Source of the DNA: Gracilaria gracilis
Lineage: Eukaryota; Rhodophyta; Florideophyceae; Gracilariales; Gracilariaceae
Direction of reading: 5' to 3'
Length of the DNA stretch: 64,000 nt
NCBI GenBank assembly: GCA_030374805.1
Contig: JARGSG010000218.1
Coordinates: 558,001 to 622,000 of the forward strand
In this document: positions 34,001 to 44,600 of the stretch, in pieces
How the letters are laid out: every line of letters starts with the position of its first letter
Position numbering within the stretch: the first letter of the stretch is position 1
The notes under the pieces: generated by a model
What the model was told of the DNA's origin: nothing
Seen by the model: only the letters and a program-made list of their open reading frames with translations
Database searches by the model: none
Translations under genes and position numbers: made by a program

Positions 34001-34198
34001 TGGTAGACAAAACTCGTAGAGCTCATTCTGCTCACGCAATGAATCTCGAGCAGTCTCCCAGCGATATCTCTTTCGTCGAGTTTGATGGGCCACGGTCGTC
34101 AATTGCGATTGAAAGTTGCTGCTCGGCTTTGAACTAGCGATATTTAATCGATAGTGGAGAGGGATGCGAGAATGGAGACCGCTGCACGTCTGGGTCAC
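31022..34198 (-). CDS. TNP2-type transposase of the CACTA-like element, about 1,058 aa
   Basis: A long open frame. Its 5' end is uncertain: the frame opens at a GTG and the first ATG is far inside, so a short 5' exon is possible. It has an Arg-rich start (RRKRYRWE) and a CPNGH...CPTC zinc-type region near residue 275. The core matches the Tnp2 family: LSTDGFECGRD, then NMIIHAIIPGTHESKYF, then FTADWPAASKVFGYAGH followed by FCRYCC. The Asp residues of the first and third motifs are candidate catalytic acids. YDVMQLVLLGWVKQIL and CGPLPSCSQFVVERFLGQIG match the downstream TNP2/DUF4218-like part. It would cut and join the element ends. A diverged homolog lies at 62505-64000. Confidence 0.85.
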   Translation of the reverse strand: MTQTCSGLHSRIPLHYRLNIASSKPSSNFQSQLTTVAHQTRRKRYRWETARDSLREQNELYEFCLPVNELGSIAVDTFPSTQQYNRRLRWQQSSSASRPDIFEEDPDASGSQYPAESGDGFSSFDLSQRPANVPNRRHGTVLKMSTSSSGSAVCGEGEEKIEDGREDESCSVLVKESCSTQSISPSSIIDSLELSSSFLSPLESIDCDKTRIQIEFERLIDFIFSAEISNISQSAVQRLLQTRPVSSSFSYRSLIDYSIKLSLLEKSSVVMCPNGHLARTGVLRNAQVCPTCNLSLRRGEKKFWYLTPSSALTGLCNSNASFTHIMDGCRKAKQFLLKQTPEFPPHDYYHGELFFRLHADKMLSWNESEEVLIFHSLSTDGFECGRDRTGNAVSTWPIVSSVLNFPVSERSKASNMIIHAIIPGTHESKYFETFLEPLLKDLKMLEEGIRVPCSDGRVRTLKAFLMYFTADWPAASKVFGYAGHNASLFCRYCCKEKTYFKNLKTSYAVPERTVKEYKDALRGSERNRVQNLVEQEFVLKRSHGIVQDVWRKLSKKSLNASSRKQISKETGIRKKPSLSLLQLDFVSSFPYDVMQLVLLGWVKQILDLITGSHARHKEGALPDYCIPPDTMIEINQAMSKSSKGIPTCWGRPPFSLESLAKYKAEDLKRHSELYLTPFLHYYKVDKKIVRIWTLTSRMVKLSFGYDCSHERISYLRETVDEMYARFVELVYDSKSQAFCFTPSTHAILHIPEILRDCGPLPSCSQFVVERFLGQIGKRVQNSPHLSAHIFHKNFRLLALRLSNDGQTPTNFPGTQKIQQFSSTRKPSESIVSEVGVNAYCNGPGCSPPSNWLSHERKRCIGEFVRQNFPAQTRFSIDRAREYGSTMIMEQNGALSIETFDAFRTRASKQKNCRQKHLIAAHFIGDNGTQKSHSSTLHSQYDIDRRTERDLYYGSVRKIFEVVLSTDTNGEKKTITIVIADFLWHYDIIEDSQYALRYTEGRQVTSASTEIVQVINRSIGIVDLSGRRYFLDKGWSQRGERTEPFEETLRGVKKVFRMR

Positions 34199-34706
34199 GT
34201 CACAGGAAATGGATTCTATCTGATCCGTTCACCGGTTTCAGAAATTATAGACCGCTGGAAAAGTGGAAGGAAAGTGAAAATATTTCCCATTTATGTGTCG
34301 TATGTGCTCCAACTGAATAGCTCGACGGCTGAGCGACGGTTCGGGACTTGAAAGGTTGTCATCCTCTTTCGCTTGGGGAACTTTTCGTTTCACCCAGCGG
34401 CTTCCCGATGTCCCAGCGATTTAAGAAACATGGCTTCGCCGTTCATCACCTCACGTACTCCCTCCTCCCTCCCATATGTACAACTGAAAGAACGCGAAGG
34501 CCCACAGAGACCTTATTCGGCTGCCTTGTATTGGCGGAACCGTCGCTCAACTCCATTTCCACCCAATCTTCCTCTCTCTGACATCAAGTTGACGTTTACT
34601 GGTCTGGAATATCCAGTCTTCTGCAGCGGACGTTTCAAAAGTAAGTTTTGTACCATCTCGTATGCTAGAGTCTTTGTCAAAAACTAACTTCATTTGAATT
34701 TCAAAG
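34199..34706. promoter_or_regulatory. Divergent promoter region of the CACTA-like element
   Basis: The 508 bp between the divergently transcribed transposase and partner genes must contain both start regions. The second element has a gap of nearly the same size (61996-62504). A GTAAGT at about 34640 and the TTTCAAAG before the ATG could mark a leader intron of the partner gene; this is a guess. Confidence 0.55.
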
Positions 34707-36122
34707 ATGGGATCTCGAGTTACGCAGAATGCTCGTGCCCGTGTTACTGCCGATAGTGCTGTCCACCGTCACTCTGATTCCCACCGAAGCCATACCAGGA
34801 TTGACTCTCACCGACCCAACGTTGCACCGAACTTTGCACAAGACCTCCGAGGTCTAGATCGCGGCGCACAAAGTGGGCCTACACCTTCCATGAACTCCAA
34901 CCGCCTTGATGCCATCCATGGCTCTTCGATGAACGAGAATCTGAGCGGTGCGCTGCCTCGCAACTCAGTCCGAATTCCTACCGCATCCTGCAAGCGAAAG
35001 ATGAAACCTTCCGATCGTCCGGGTTTTCCGACAGGGACTCTTCTCTCGGCACGAGTAGTTTTCAACCACTTGTATCAGGAGCAGCAGAAGAAAGGTGGTT
35101 CGTATGACGATAAATATCCAATATACATGGCTCTTTCAAACTCGATCAAGGACCAGGTCCGTCGCTTCTTGTATCACAAGCTAGACATAGAGCGAGGAAA
35201 GCTCACATTTCGTTCAATACGCTCTCAGTTTTCTTCTCAGCTTTCACAGTTGCAGAGGAGGTTATTGGATTCTTTTCCTGTCTTGGGTGCTGCGCAAAAC
35301 AATTGGATTACTATGGAACTCGTGAAAGAAGCCGTGCAGCGAGACAAGAAGGCGGTAGCAGAGGCAGCAAAGGCGATGAAGGCGAAGAAGGCAACAAACA
35401 CGTCCCAGAGACATCGTACTGAGACGGAACTTGAGGAAACTGTATCGAATGAAAACGGCGAAGAGCTTCCAAACGTTTGCGCTCACCAATCTCATGATCA
35501 GCGTAACTTTCAACCGGTACCGAATAAGCCCGATGTAGAAGGAGAAGTGTTTCTCAGCAACTCAAGTCTTGATGATCGTGCTACAGAAATCTTTGTCCCT
35601 CAACAGCAGACCAGCACCCATGTTCAACGTGGCCATACGAATGGAAGTTTGGATGATGTCAAGGCTCCTGGTCATGATCATGGTGAGCACAACGTGGCCG
35701 GAGGTTTGAGCAAAGAGTTTTTGCAATCCCTCGGAGCTAATCAAGGAGATAGTGGCAATAACCCTTCCTTACTTACGAAGAGCGGTGGGGAGGGGTGCAG
35801 CGCTGGTAGTGGAAGTCCTGAATGGGGGATGAAGGTAATCGGTAGTTCTGCTCCGGCGAAGAAGAAGGCAATGGCGAAGAAACAACCTCGAAAGCGGTAT
35901 AGCTCGCAGCCGCGAAAAGAAGATTCAGGCAGTTTGGTTGTTCAAAGGCAAGTCAGTGTAGTCGGAAAGAAACGGCCACATGCGAACAAAGGAGGAAACA
36001 GTGCTTCTGGTCACGCAGCAAGTGGTCGCAAAGCTCGGCCCTTCAAGAAACCGCGGGCAGGAACGGTTCGCGTCGGGAGAGGTTCTGTGGCTCCTTCGAA
36101 CGATGCAGGTCCAGCCATCTGA
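34707..36122 (+). CDS. Conserved basic partner protein of the CACTA-like transposon, 471 aa
   Basis: The ATG at 34707 gives MGSRVTQNARAR; the homolog at 60742-61995 also begins MGSRV, which supports this start. The shared core (residues about 95-225) contains PGFPTGTLLSARVVFNHLY, YPIYMALSNSIKDQVRRFLY, FPVLGAAQNNWI and VQRDKKAVAEA, and looks all-helical. The C-terminal half is low-complexity and strongly basic (KKKAMAKKQPRKR), as in DNA-binding proteins. I know no family for the core. Its divergent pairing with the transposase in two diverged elements implies a transposition role. By analogy with En/Spm TNPA it may bind subterminal repeats; that is inference. Confidence 0.8.
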   Translation: MGSRVTQNARARVTADSAVHRHSDSHRSHTRIDSHRPNVAPNFAQDLRGLDRGAQSGPTPSMNSNRLDAIHGSSMNENLSGALPRNSVRIPTASCKRKMKPSDRPGFPTGTLLSARVVFNHLYQEQQKKGGSYDDKYPIYMALSNSIKDQVRRFLYHKLDIERGKLTFRSIRSQFSSQLSQLQRRLLDSFPVLGAAQNNWITMELVKEAVQRDKKAVAEAAKAMKAKKATNTSQRHRTETELEETVSNENGEELPNVCAHQSHDQRNFQPVPNKPDVEGEVFLSNSSLDDRATEIFVPQQQTSTHVQRGHTNGSLDDVKAPGHDHGEHNVAGGLSKEFLQSLGANQGDSGNNPSLLTKSGGEGCSAGSGSPEWGMKVIGSSAPAKKKAMAKKQPRKRYSSQPRKEDSGSLVVQRQVSVVGKKRPHANKGGNSASGHAASGRKARPFKKPRAGTVRVGRGSVAPSNDAGPAI

Positions 36123-36479
36123 GGACATCTACTACGATTCTCGAGTGACAGCCACACATACATTCAGTGCGAATGAACAGGATGTGGAAGATACACCCGT
36201 GGTCCGGATACAGATGCACTCTCGTGGATTCACTTACCGGATTAGACGGCTTCGCACTCTTCGTAGCCCTCATGATATATCTTATCGTACTCTTCTGCCC
36301 TTTAAGAAACCATGGCTGAGTCTTTGCATGTAGCTTTCGTCAAGTTTGTTATAAATACCGCATACAGCTGGTCTACTTCTGATCATTTCCAGGATCAGTT
36401 GGGACATTAGCTTCGGATCATGTTAAGGTCGGCAAATGTCCAAATGTCAGCCCTACAAAAAGGTAAACGCTAGTCCTGA

Positions 36480-36988
36480 CATTGTACCATTCGCGAGCGT
36501 TTTATGGCAGCACGAAAAGACCGTTAATCGTACCGACTAGGAACACATCTTGGGCTACTAAGCAGACCATATTTGGATATATTCCCGTACCACTTGTACA
36601 TAATCCGGACATATGTAGATGTATTGCTGTACTACTGGTTCCGCCTTCAATTGGACTTATATGGGTGGCATTTTGTACCTATTTTGGGCTACTTAGTTGG
36701 CCTTTTGCGGGTCCAACCCTGTCGTACACACCTGGTCCTATTTTCGTTCTTTTCCAAGTAGTATTTTGTACACGTCTCGGCACAATTGTAAACGCTGATT
36801 CGGTCACTGTTTTGGTCATAAATGGGTACGTTTCTGGCTGCATTTATACGGCCATTTTTTGATCACATATTCGGAGCACAATGCTGGCCATATTTTGTAC
36901 TCATTTGGTACTGTAAGACGGAGAGCAAAACCGATACAAGTTTGGACGCATTTCGTACCATAATGGTACCGTCATTTTGCTTGTAGGG
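36480..36988 (+). repeat. Right subterminal region with clustered GTAC motifs
   Basis: About 13 GTAC sites in 509 bp, many as TTTTGTAC, TTCGTACC or GGTACC. About two would be expected by chance. Short subterminal repeats are typical CACTA transposase or accessory-protein binding sites. Confidence 0.65.
36978..36988 (-). repeat. Right terminal inverted repeat
   Basis: TGCTTGTAGGG is the exact reverse complement of the left end at 21122-21132. It is followed by the GCG target duplicate at 36989-36991. Confidence 0.85.
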
Positions 36989-36991
36989 GCG

Positions 36992-38514
36992 AGATGAATG
37001 CACTCATTCGTAGAAACACTTGCGAACTCATCCCCGGGGAGTCCCGGATGAAACCTGTTCCTTACAATTGGGTGTTTCAAGAGAAGATGTTGGATGGAAT
37101 CGGAAAGGAGTTCTTGAAGAAGGCACGCTGTCGTCTACGGGGAGACAAGCAGAAGCCCTTCATCGACTTCGATTCGTTCAACACCTACGCTCCCGTGGCT
37201 TGTCATGAAGCCCTGCGTATCCTTCTCTCCTTTGCCGCTGCACATGACCTTTTCCTGGAAGGAGCAGACATCTCCAACGCCTACTTGTAAGGCAAACTGG
37301 ATGTTCTCATCATCATGGAACAACCCACGGACTCTTCCGGTATCGTCAAGAAGCCCGGCCACGTCTGCCGACTTCTCAACTCCTTGTACGGTGCTGTACA
37401 TGCCGGGATAATATGGGGTTCTCTCTTCTCTGACACCTTGCGCTCATCGAACTTCGTCAACTCCGCTCTGGATTCTCGCGTTTTACTGTTCCGCGAGCAT
37501 GATAACTTCGTTATCTTGGCTGTTATAGTTGACGACTGCGCCTTTGCCGCAAATAATATGGAACTACTCAATGGTTTCAAGCAGAAATAAGCTGCGACTT
37601 TCGATGTGAAACTCTATGGAGAGCTAAAGTCATTCATCGGCTGGAGTATTTAGCGATCACCCGCAGGAATAAAGGTAAGTGAGTATGGATATGCGCTACA
37701 GGTCTTGAAAAGGTTTGGCATGCAGCACTGCAACGCGGTTGGATCTCCTCTTCCTGCTGGAGCCACCGTTCTCCCAACTGGTGAGGGAGATATTTCTCTC
37801 TCCCTTGATAACCACGCGAGCTATAGATCTGGAATTGGAGCTCTACTTTACATTTCCATTTCCACACGACCTGATCTTGCGTTTCCTATCTCAGCTCTTG
37901 CAACACACCTACACAACCCATGTGAGCGACACCTCTCCCTACTCAAACGGTTGTTCAGGTACTTGGCTGGAACCATGGAATACGGACTTAACTTCCCAGC
38001 CAATCGTCCCGTGTTTCTTGCCTCACTTCGTGCGTACGCTGACGCCGATTGAAAGGGATGTATTAAGACTCGAAGGTCAACAACCGGGTACGTGATCGAC
38101 GTCAACGATGCACCAATCATGTGGAAATCGAAGCGACAAACTGTCATTGCACTCTCTTCTGCGGAAGCTGAGTACATCGCGCTTTCTATGTGCGCAAAGG
38201 ATTTGTCTTGGGTAAGAAAGATGTTCTTCGAATTCGCACACATCCAGCCTTGGAGCGAGAATCTATGGTTCGAGGCCACAAAGATTCTGAATGACAGCTC
38301 GGCTGCGCTTTCACTGACAACGAATCCACAAATCTCAGGGCGAAACAAACACATCGATCTCAAGATGCACCACGTTCGCGAACTTCAAACCAAGAAGATT
38401 GTTGAGTTGCAACGTCTCCCAAGGAGTCTCATGATCGCTGACATACTTACAAAGTGTGCGTCTCTCCCGGATGTAAGGAAACTGGGCAGCTTGATGCACA
38501 TTAACTCGTTCTAA
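36992..38514 (+). mobile_element. Copia fossil: reverse transcriptase and RNase H part
   Basis: The N-terminal copia RT region begins just right of the CACTA-like element, followed by other RT pieces and an RNase H region (SAEAEY motif). It is the continuation of the 18464-21118 fossil beyond the nested element, and it is broken. Confidence 0.85.
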
Positions 38515-39019
38515 AAAGAACTGTAGGCAGCTACTAACTACCAGTCTAACTACTTTCATATTTTGTGTCTGTTTATGTTTTATTCATATCGTGTTGTGAT
38601 ATAGGGTTTTGTTTCGTGAAGCAATTATGTTGAATATGTATAGTTTGCAATCCTTCTCCCTTTTCCCACAGAAGTACATGCCTTTTTGTCCCACAGGGTT
38701 TTTGCATACTATAAAAACATTTTGGAGTTTACTGGTGTGAACGTTGACGTGCCGAAGGCAATGACTGCTGAGGCTGTGCGTGTGACTGTATAACTATTGT
38801 GTTTGTTGTTTTTTGTTTTCGTTTATCATGTATTGCACCACGGCTTCTGCCACTAAAAGATGTGGCAGAGGAAAAGACATTGTTTTGAGAAATAAAGTCT
38901 ACAGGCTGCTTTTCGGTCTGTGTGTTCATGAACTTGTTGATTTCTTTTTGCTGTGGGGGCTCAAAGTTGAGACCTCTACAGTGGTGTAGGAAGAGTAGCC
39001 GCTTCGCCTGCAGGGACGG
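38515..39019 (+). other. Copia 3' untranslated stretch
   Basis: Between the RNase H part and the 3' LTR. No coding domain. The sequence next to the LTR (GCAGGGACGG) is a weak polypurine-tract candidate. Confidence 0.45.
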
Positions 39020-39215
39020 TGTTGACAGCCGTCGGCTTCGTGCAAGGCGAGAACGCCACACAAACCTCATTATATGCGCCGTGCTCCACTGCGCATGTAG
39101 CAATGCGGCGAGGGCGTGCACTGGCCAAATAAATTGTGCAATTATTCGGCGCGGCGGAGTGCCCACCGGCGGTCAAGCGTGCACAGACCTTCTTCCAACT
39201 ACTTGTTTACCTAAA
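39020..39215 (+). repeat. Copia 3' LTR
   Basis: 196 bp, same length as the 5' LTR, opening TGTTGACAGCC. About 26 differences from the 5' copy by eye. Confidence 0.88.
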
Positions 39216-39282
39216 ACTCACATATTGGGAAAGAAAGCAGGGTTTTCAAATCTAGAAATCAAATATGTTCTTTAAAACTAGA
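39216..39282 (+). repeat. 67-bp direct repeat abutting the copia 3' LTR
   Basis: Partner of 16782-16848; see the entry for the left copy. Confidence 0.85.
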
Positions 39283-40877
39283 CGCCAAGAATAGTGCACA
39301 AAATTTCGCTCCTAGCGCCAAGGAGACTAAAAACCTGTACACTCAACTAAGCAACTTTTCATCAAATTAAGCTCTTTTCATCATTTTTTTGTCAAGATAT
39401 GTACATTTCTGGTAATATATTTTGTTTGAACAACACAGCAACCTCAAGTACAGGTGTGTCTCAGGCGACGAACAGTTTTACATATTAATAGGGGTGTAAC
39501 ACGTTCTCTTGAATACTCTTGAGACTAACTTGACTTTAAAAACATTTCGGCGTAGTGTACTTGACCTAAAGACATCCTGGTAATGTTTTGGGTAACTTAC
39601 ACAAAGTTGTTACCAATGGTAATACTGCACAAAAGTCTTACAGTATTGAAGAGAAAAACTTGTAATTTGGAAATATGTAATAGCGTCACACTTCCAGTTA
39701 ACGTAAGGCAAAAAAGTTTGGGTCTTGTCAGGGGACAGCGGTAAAACCGTTATATTTCTAGAAACTCAAAATTCTGCAAATCGGGGCCATTTAAGCCTGT
39801 CGTGCTCTTTCAGAGAATGTAACCCAGTACTAAACTACACACAAATAGTAAACCTTTTCAACTTATTTGGATTGGGGCGTCTGACAGAGTATTCGTAGGG
39901 CCTACACTGTAAGATTGTGGAAAGTTGTTCAATTTCCCGTGCGCATGTTGCACGGTAAAATCGACAACTTTGGCGTTAACTTTCACTTGTTGTCAGCGCT
40001 GACAATATGGAAACTCGGTTGTAGTGAGCAGTTGTGACTACTGAATGCAAAAGTTAAAACATAAATATGTAGCTTTCCGAGCAGCAGATATAGAGATAAG
40101 AAGTATTTTTGATTCTTCTACAACGCCAAGAAGTTAAAATGATCCTAATTTTCAACTTTTATGTGTTTTTAGGCTGTTTTTCTGATTTTTGAAGCGAAGT
40201 GCAACGCAATCCAGAAACCCTATATGTAACATATAGTTCTACGTTACCGAACGTAGCCTAGGCATTAAAAATATGTTTGCCAATGTTGTTCAAAAGACCA
40301 TGCGTGTGAGATACATAGCACTTAAAGACGTAACATGCACAATTTCAAATATGTGCCCGCGTGAGCTTTCAGATAACTTTGGTTTAACTTTCCAGGAAAC
40401 ATACTGAAAGTCACATCTCTGACACTGTAAAGGAAATGCTGAGTTGAACCAATTTTTTGCAAAACCTCTTACAGTGTCAATGGGAGGTTTAATTGTGCTT
40501 TCTGATTAAACACATGCCGCATTTTTAGAATAGCTATAAAGAATCTGTGCAAATATGCCTTTATTAAATATGATACGTCTAAATTATAGAAATTACCGCT
40601 TTCCCCAGAAGAGAAATGTGTTATCCAATATCCACAATACACCATCTTTTCCGCATTCCCCAAGCATCGTTGCTTTAATGCAAGCCGAATTCAGCTTAAC
40701 AGTTCTAGAAAGGTAGATTGAAAAAACACCTACCCGTGTTGAAACTTACACTCTCCAGACACTTTGGCTTTCTGTCGTGTTTTTATTGATAATGTTTTTA
40801 TTGTCACTTCGTTTGGTAACCGTATTCCTTTATTTTGAATATTTCCCGCACTTCCCTACCACGGGTTTCATACTTTT
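39283..40877. other. Non-coding AT-rich stretch
   Basis: No frame longer than about 65 codons and no recognised element. Confidence 0.5.
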
Positions 40878-41155
40878 TTGAAAACTAGCTCAAAATTAGG
40901 AATAATCGGCCTTTCAAATCAACACCAAATTTTGATTTTGATTTTCACATTTTGATTTTCACATTTTGAAAACCTAACACATGGACTCCGTGTCCAGCAA
41001 TAGCAGTTGTACTCTTGTGTGCTTCTTGGTAGCCTCTGCTGTGATTGCGAGGCGAGAGGGCAATGGAATAACCAGCTTGTCTATCGTCAATACGGGTTTG
41101 AGCTTGCTCCCGCAATGACCGTTGTTCTGCATGCGCTTCACCACTGCTGTTCTTT
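40878..41155 (+). repeat. Dispersed repeat, pair with 7745-8020
   Basis: A same-strand diverged copy of the 7745-8020 sequence. The similarity stops near the centre of an unassigned stretch (41156-41625) that shows no gene. Confidence 0.65.
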
Positions 41156-41625
41156 GCCAAATTCGTGAACGCTCTCAACTGCTCCGAGGTCCAAGCCACA
41201 AACAGCTCGTTCACAGTACGAGTTCCGAGAGATGTATGAGACCCAATGAATCTGAACTACGAGGCAAGCCGAGGCGCAAACGGGTTTATTGTCTGCCACT
41301 GGGCCATGGCCATATTGTTGTGCAACCCCAATTGCCACTCTTTCGGAATCCATCAGTCAAATTTTGTTCCTGACAACGCTGCGAATTCCACAACTAAAAA
41401 GGGATTACCCGGCCAAGAAGTGCAATATCGCAACATTCAGAAGAGAGGCCTAATCTCGCGCAATTTAAGGGATAGTGAGTGACCCCGTTGGAAGTAACTA
41501 CTGTGCATCAGAACGGTTCCAACTCACACAGAAACGGCCATCCGTCGACTTTCAAAGATTGGCACGTCGGTTACATGGCACCCAACAAAGTAATGGTCCT
41601 TTCGCGTGCTTACGAAGGATAGACA

Positions 41626-44600
41626 ATGACAGGCGCGCTGATCGACGCTGCCCGAACCGGCAACTCGTCACAAGTCGCCCGACTGATACAAAGAGGTGTA
41701 AATGTCAATGCCTCCAGCGGGCATGGAAGCACCGCATTAACTTGGGCGGCTGAGAAAGGACATGCAGACGTCGTCAAGGAGCTTTTGGCGGCGAGTGTAA
41801 ACATCGAGCACCAAACCGAATCTGGCATCACTGCATTGGTTTTTGCGGCTGAGAAAGGAAACCCGGCAGTTGTTGAGCTGCTTATCGGAGCAGGCGCAAA
41901 TGTCAACCATTCCGGCCGAAATGGAAGTACGTCATTGACACAGGCGGCTCAGAACGGCCAGGCTGCTGTGGTCGACCTTCTACTAAAGGCGGACGCAAAG
42001 ATCGAACATGAAACCGGAAAGGGCGTCACAGCGCTGATTATGGCTGCCTATAGCGGACATCCCGCAGTGGTCGAGCAGCTGCTGCTTGGGAAGGCAGACG
42101 TAAACCACGTGGATAAGGATGGAGACACAGCTTTGATACTGGCTGCTCGAAAAGGCCATTCAGTGATTGTAAATAAGTTACTATCGGCACAGCCAGACAT
42201 TGACCACGAAGACAAGGATGGAGATACAGCACTGATTTTAACAGCGCAAAACGTGCATGAGGCAGTGGTCCGGATGCTGCTGCATGCGGGAGCACGGGTC
42301 GATCATTTGGATAAGAAAGGAACCACTGCGTTGTGTAAGGCCGCCTACAGCGGGCATCCAACCGTTGTCAAACAGCTTCTTGCGGCAAACGCAGATGTCG
42401 ATCATAGAAACGCAAGAGGAGTCACAGCATTGATCCTGGCAGCTTATAAGGGACAGGCTGAAGTGGTAGGAATTCTATAGCGAGCAAACGCTGACATGAT
42501 CAAGTGGAACAGGAAGGAGACTCTGCACTGATATTGGCAGCTCAAAATGGGCACCCTGCAGTGATTTTGAAGCTGCTGCGTATGGGAGCGTCTGTCGACC
42601 AGTCGAGCAACTTTGGGAACACCCCATTGATTAGAGCAGCTCAAAATGGCCATTTGGTGGTTGTCGAACAACTCCTTGGCGCAAATGCTAATCCCCATCA
42701 TGTAACTGGCAAAGGCCTGACCGCATTAATTCTGGCTGCCTATAACGGACACTTGGCCGTAGTCGAACGGTTGTTGCAATGTCACGTAGACACAAGCCAT
42801 GCAGACAAGGATGGGGATACAGCATTGATGTTGGCCGCTCAAAACGGACACACTGAAGTACTTAACAAGCTGCTACATGCGGGAGCGCATGTCGACGATT
42901 CAAACAAGAATGGAAGTACTGCATTGACTAAGGCAGCCCAGAATGGTCACTCTTTGGTAATCGAACAACTGCTGAGAGCGAATGCCAATCCGCATCATGA
43001 AACAGAAAAAGGCGTCACCGCCTTGGTTCTAGCAGCCTATAATGGACATCTCTCCGTAATCGAGCAGTTGTTGCGAGTTAACGGAGACGTAAATCACATA
43101 GACAAGGATGGAGATACGTCGCTCATTCTGGCTTCAAGCAAAGGGCACTATGAAGCGGTACAACTGCTTTTACAAGCCGGGGCGCTGGTAAACCATCCAA
43201 ACCATTCTGGAAGCACAGCATTGGTTCAGGCTGCGCAAAACGGGCACCACGCAGTGGTCGAACAGCTACTTGAAGTCGAGGCTGATGTACATCACATAAA
43301 TGGGAAGGGCGTTACAGCATTACTTTCTGCATCTTACAATGGACATCAGACCGTGGTCGAGAGACTACTGCAGACCGATGCAGACGTGAACCATACTGAC
43401 AAGAATCACTACACCGCGTTGATTTTGACGGCCAACAACGGACACTCTGAAGTGGTTGAGCAATTAATACAATCGGGGGCAGAAGTTGATTACTCAGATA
43501 AAGCTGGAAACACGGCATTAATGAAAGCATCACAAAATGGACACCTCGGGGTAGTTGAGCTGCTCTTAGAATATGAGGCACTTGTCGATTCAACAAACAA
43601 TCAAGGGGATACAGCTCTTCTTCTGGCAGTTAAGGGAATGCACGAAAGGATTGCAAAGAGGCTTTGCGCAGAAGGGGCGGACCCAAACAAAACCAACAAC
43701 CAAGGTGACAGTGCCCTTTCCCTGATTTCCGAGGATAGCGAGTTTGCCCGGCAACTTCGCGCCATCGAGCGACCAGTGAATCCATCTGGACCGTTAGAGA
43801 AATTATGGGTTAAAGCCAAAAGTTCAGTCATGACACGGAAGGAGCTCCTTGCAGCAATCCAAAGCGTTCATATTACGTCGTTCTACAAACTCGTCATCGC
43901 CCACAACTTGCTCTTACTGGCCGTTCGACAGCGAGTGATCAGTTGGAGAGAATCTAGATTTCTCACTGGCAAACGAGACTATGTTCTTAATCAAGTTTAC
44001 TTACCCGTTACCAGGCTAGAACTTTCTGCAGAGGAAAAGTTTCTGCTTACCCAAATATTGGCATATGCAGAAAAAGTTGGCTTCATTCGCGATGGACACG
44101 CTACTTTTGTCAAAGTTGTTGGCGAGTTGCGATCGGAGATCCGCGAAACGAATGTTCAACTACAAGAGGTTCTAGTCAACGTGACCCGCAAGATTGATAA
44201 ACTCGATCGACGTGTGCGTGGCCTAGAGAAATGGACCGAGGACGCAGCTGATGAAATCCAAAAGGTGTGTGATGGTCAGAAGCAGATCGTGAAAGATCTT
44301 CAAAACATGGGGAACAGTTTGAATGAACTACATTCTTTGCTAAGGAAGAACCAAAGGAACCGGACCATTGCCGGGGTTATTGGGTTTTGCCTTAATATGA
44401 TCCCCATTGTTGGTGGAGCCCTTTCCGGGGCTGCAATTGCGGCAGTGGAGATTGCAGGTGTGACAATGTCAACGGCTTTTTCCGCTGCAGAGGCAGGTGT
44501 ATCCGAGTTGTTGTCCGTAGATTTGAGCAGCTTTCGAAGCGTTGGAACGCTTACTAGCACAGAGTTTCTCAGTGGCCTCGATCCTGTTGTCCACAAACGA

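Larger units (their letters stand above)
21122..36988 (-). mobile_element. CACTA-like (En/Spm-type) DNA transposon, 15.9 kb, apparently complete
   Basis: The 11-bp terminal inverted repeats CCCTACAAGCA/TGCTTGTAGGG are flanked by GCG on both sides. The terminus is one base different from the CACTACAAG of plant En/Spm over nine bases. Gene content: a TNP2-type transposase (31022-34198, minus), a divergent basic partner (34707-36122, plus) and a third ORF (28797-29696, minus). The left half holds a minisatellite and relics of host genes. It is inserted in the copia fossil, so it is the younger element. The long transposase frame is open, so the element may have been autonomous recently. Confidence 0.88.
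16849..39215 (+). mobile_element. Ty1/copia LTR retrotransposon fossil, split by a nested DNA transposon
   Basis: Two 196-bp direct LTRs (16849-17044 and 39020-39215), each opening TGTTGACAGCC, bound the element. A primer-binding-like TGGTAGCATCGCC follows the 5' LTR directly. Gag, protease and integrase regions lie at 18464 to about 21118, and reverse transcriptase and RNase H at 36992-38514. The order protease-integrase-RT-RNase H defines the copia superfamily. A 15.9-kb CACTA-like transposon sits between the integrase and RT parts. The LTRs differ at roughly one position in eight, so the insertion is old. It is clearly broken, by the nested insert and roughly half a dozen smaller lesions. 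Confidence 0.9.
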
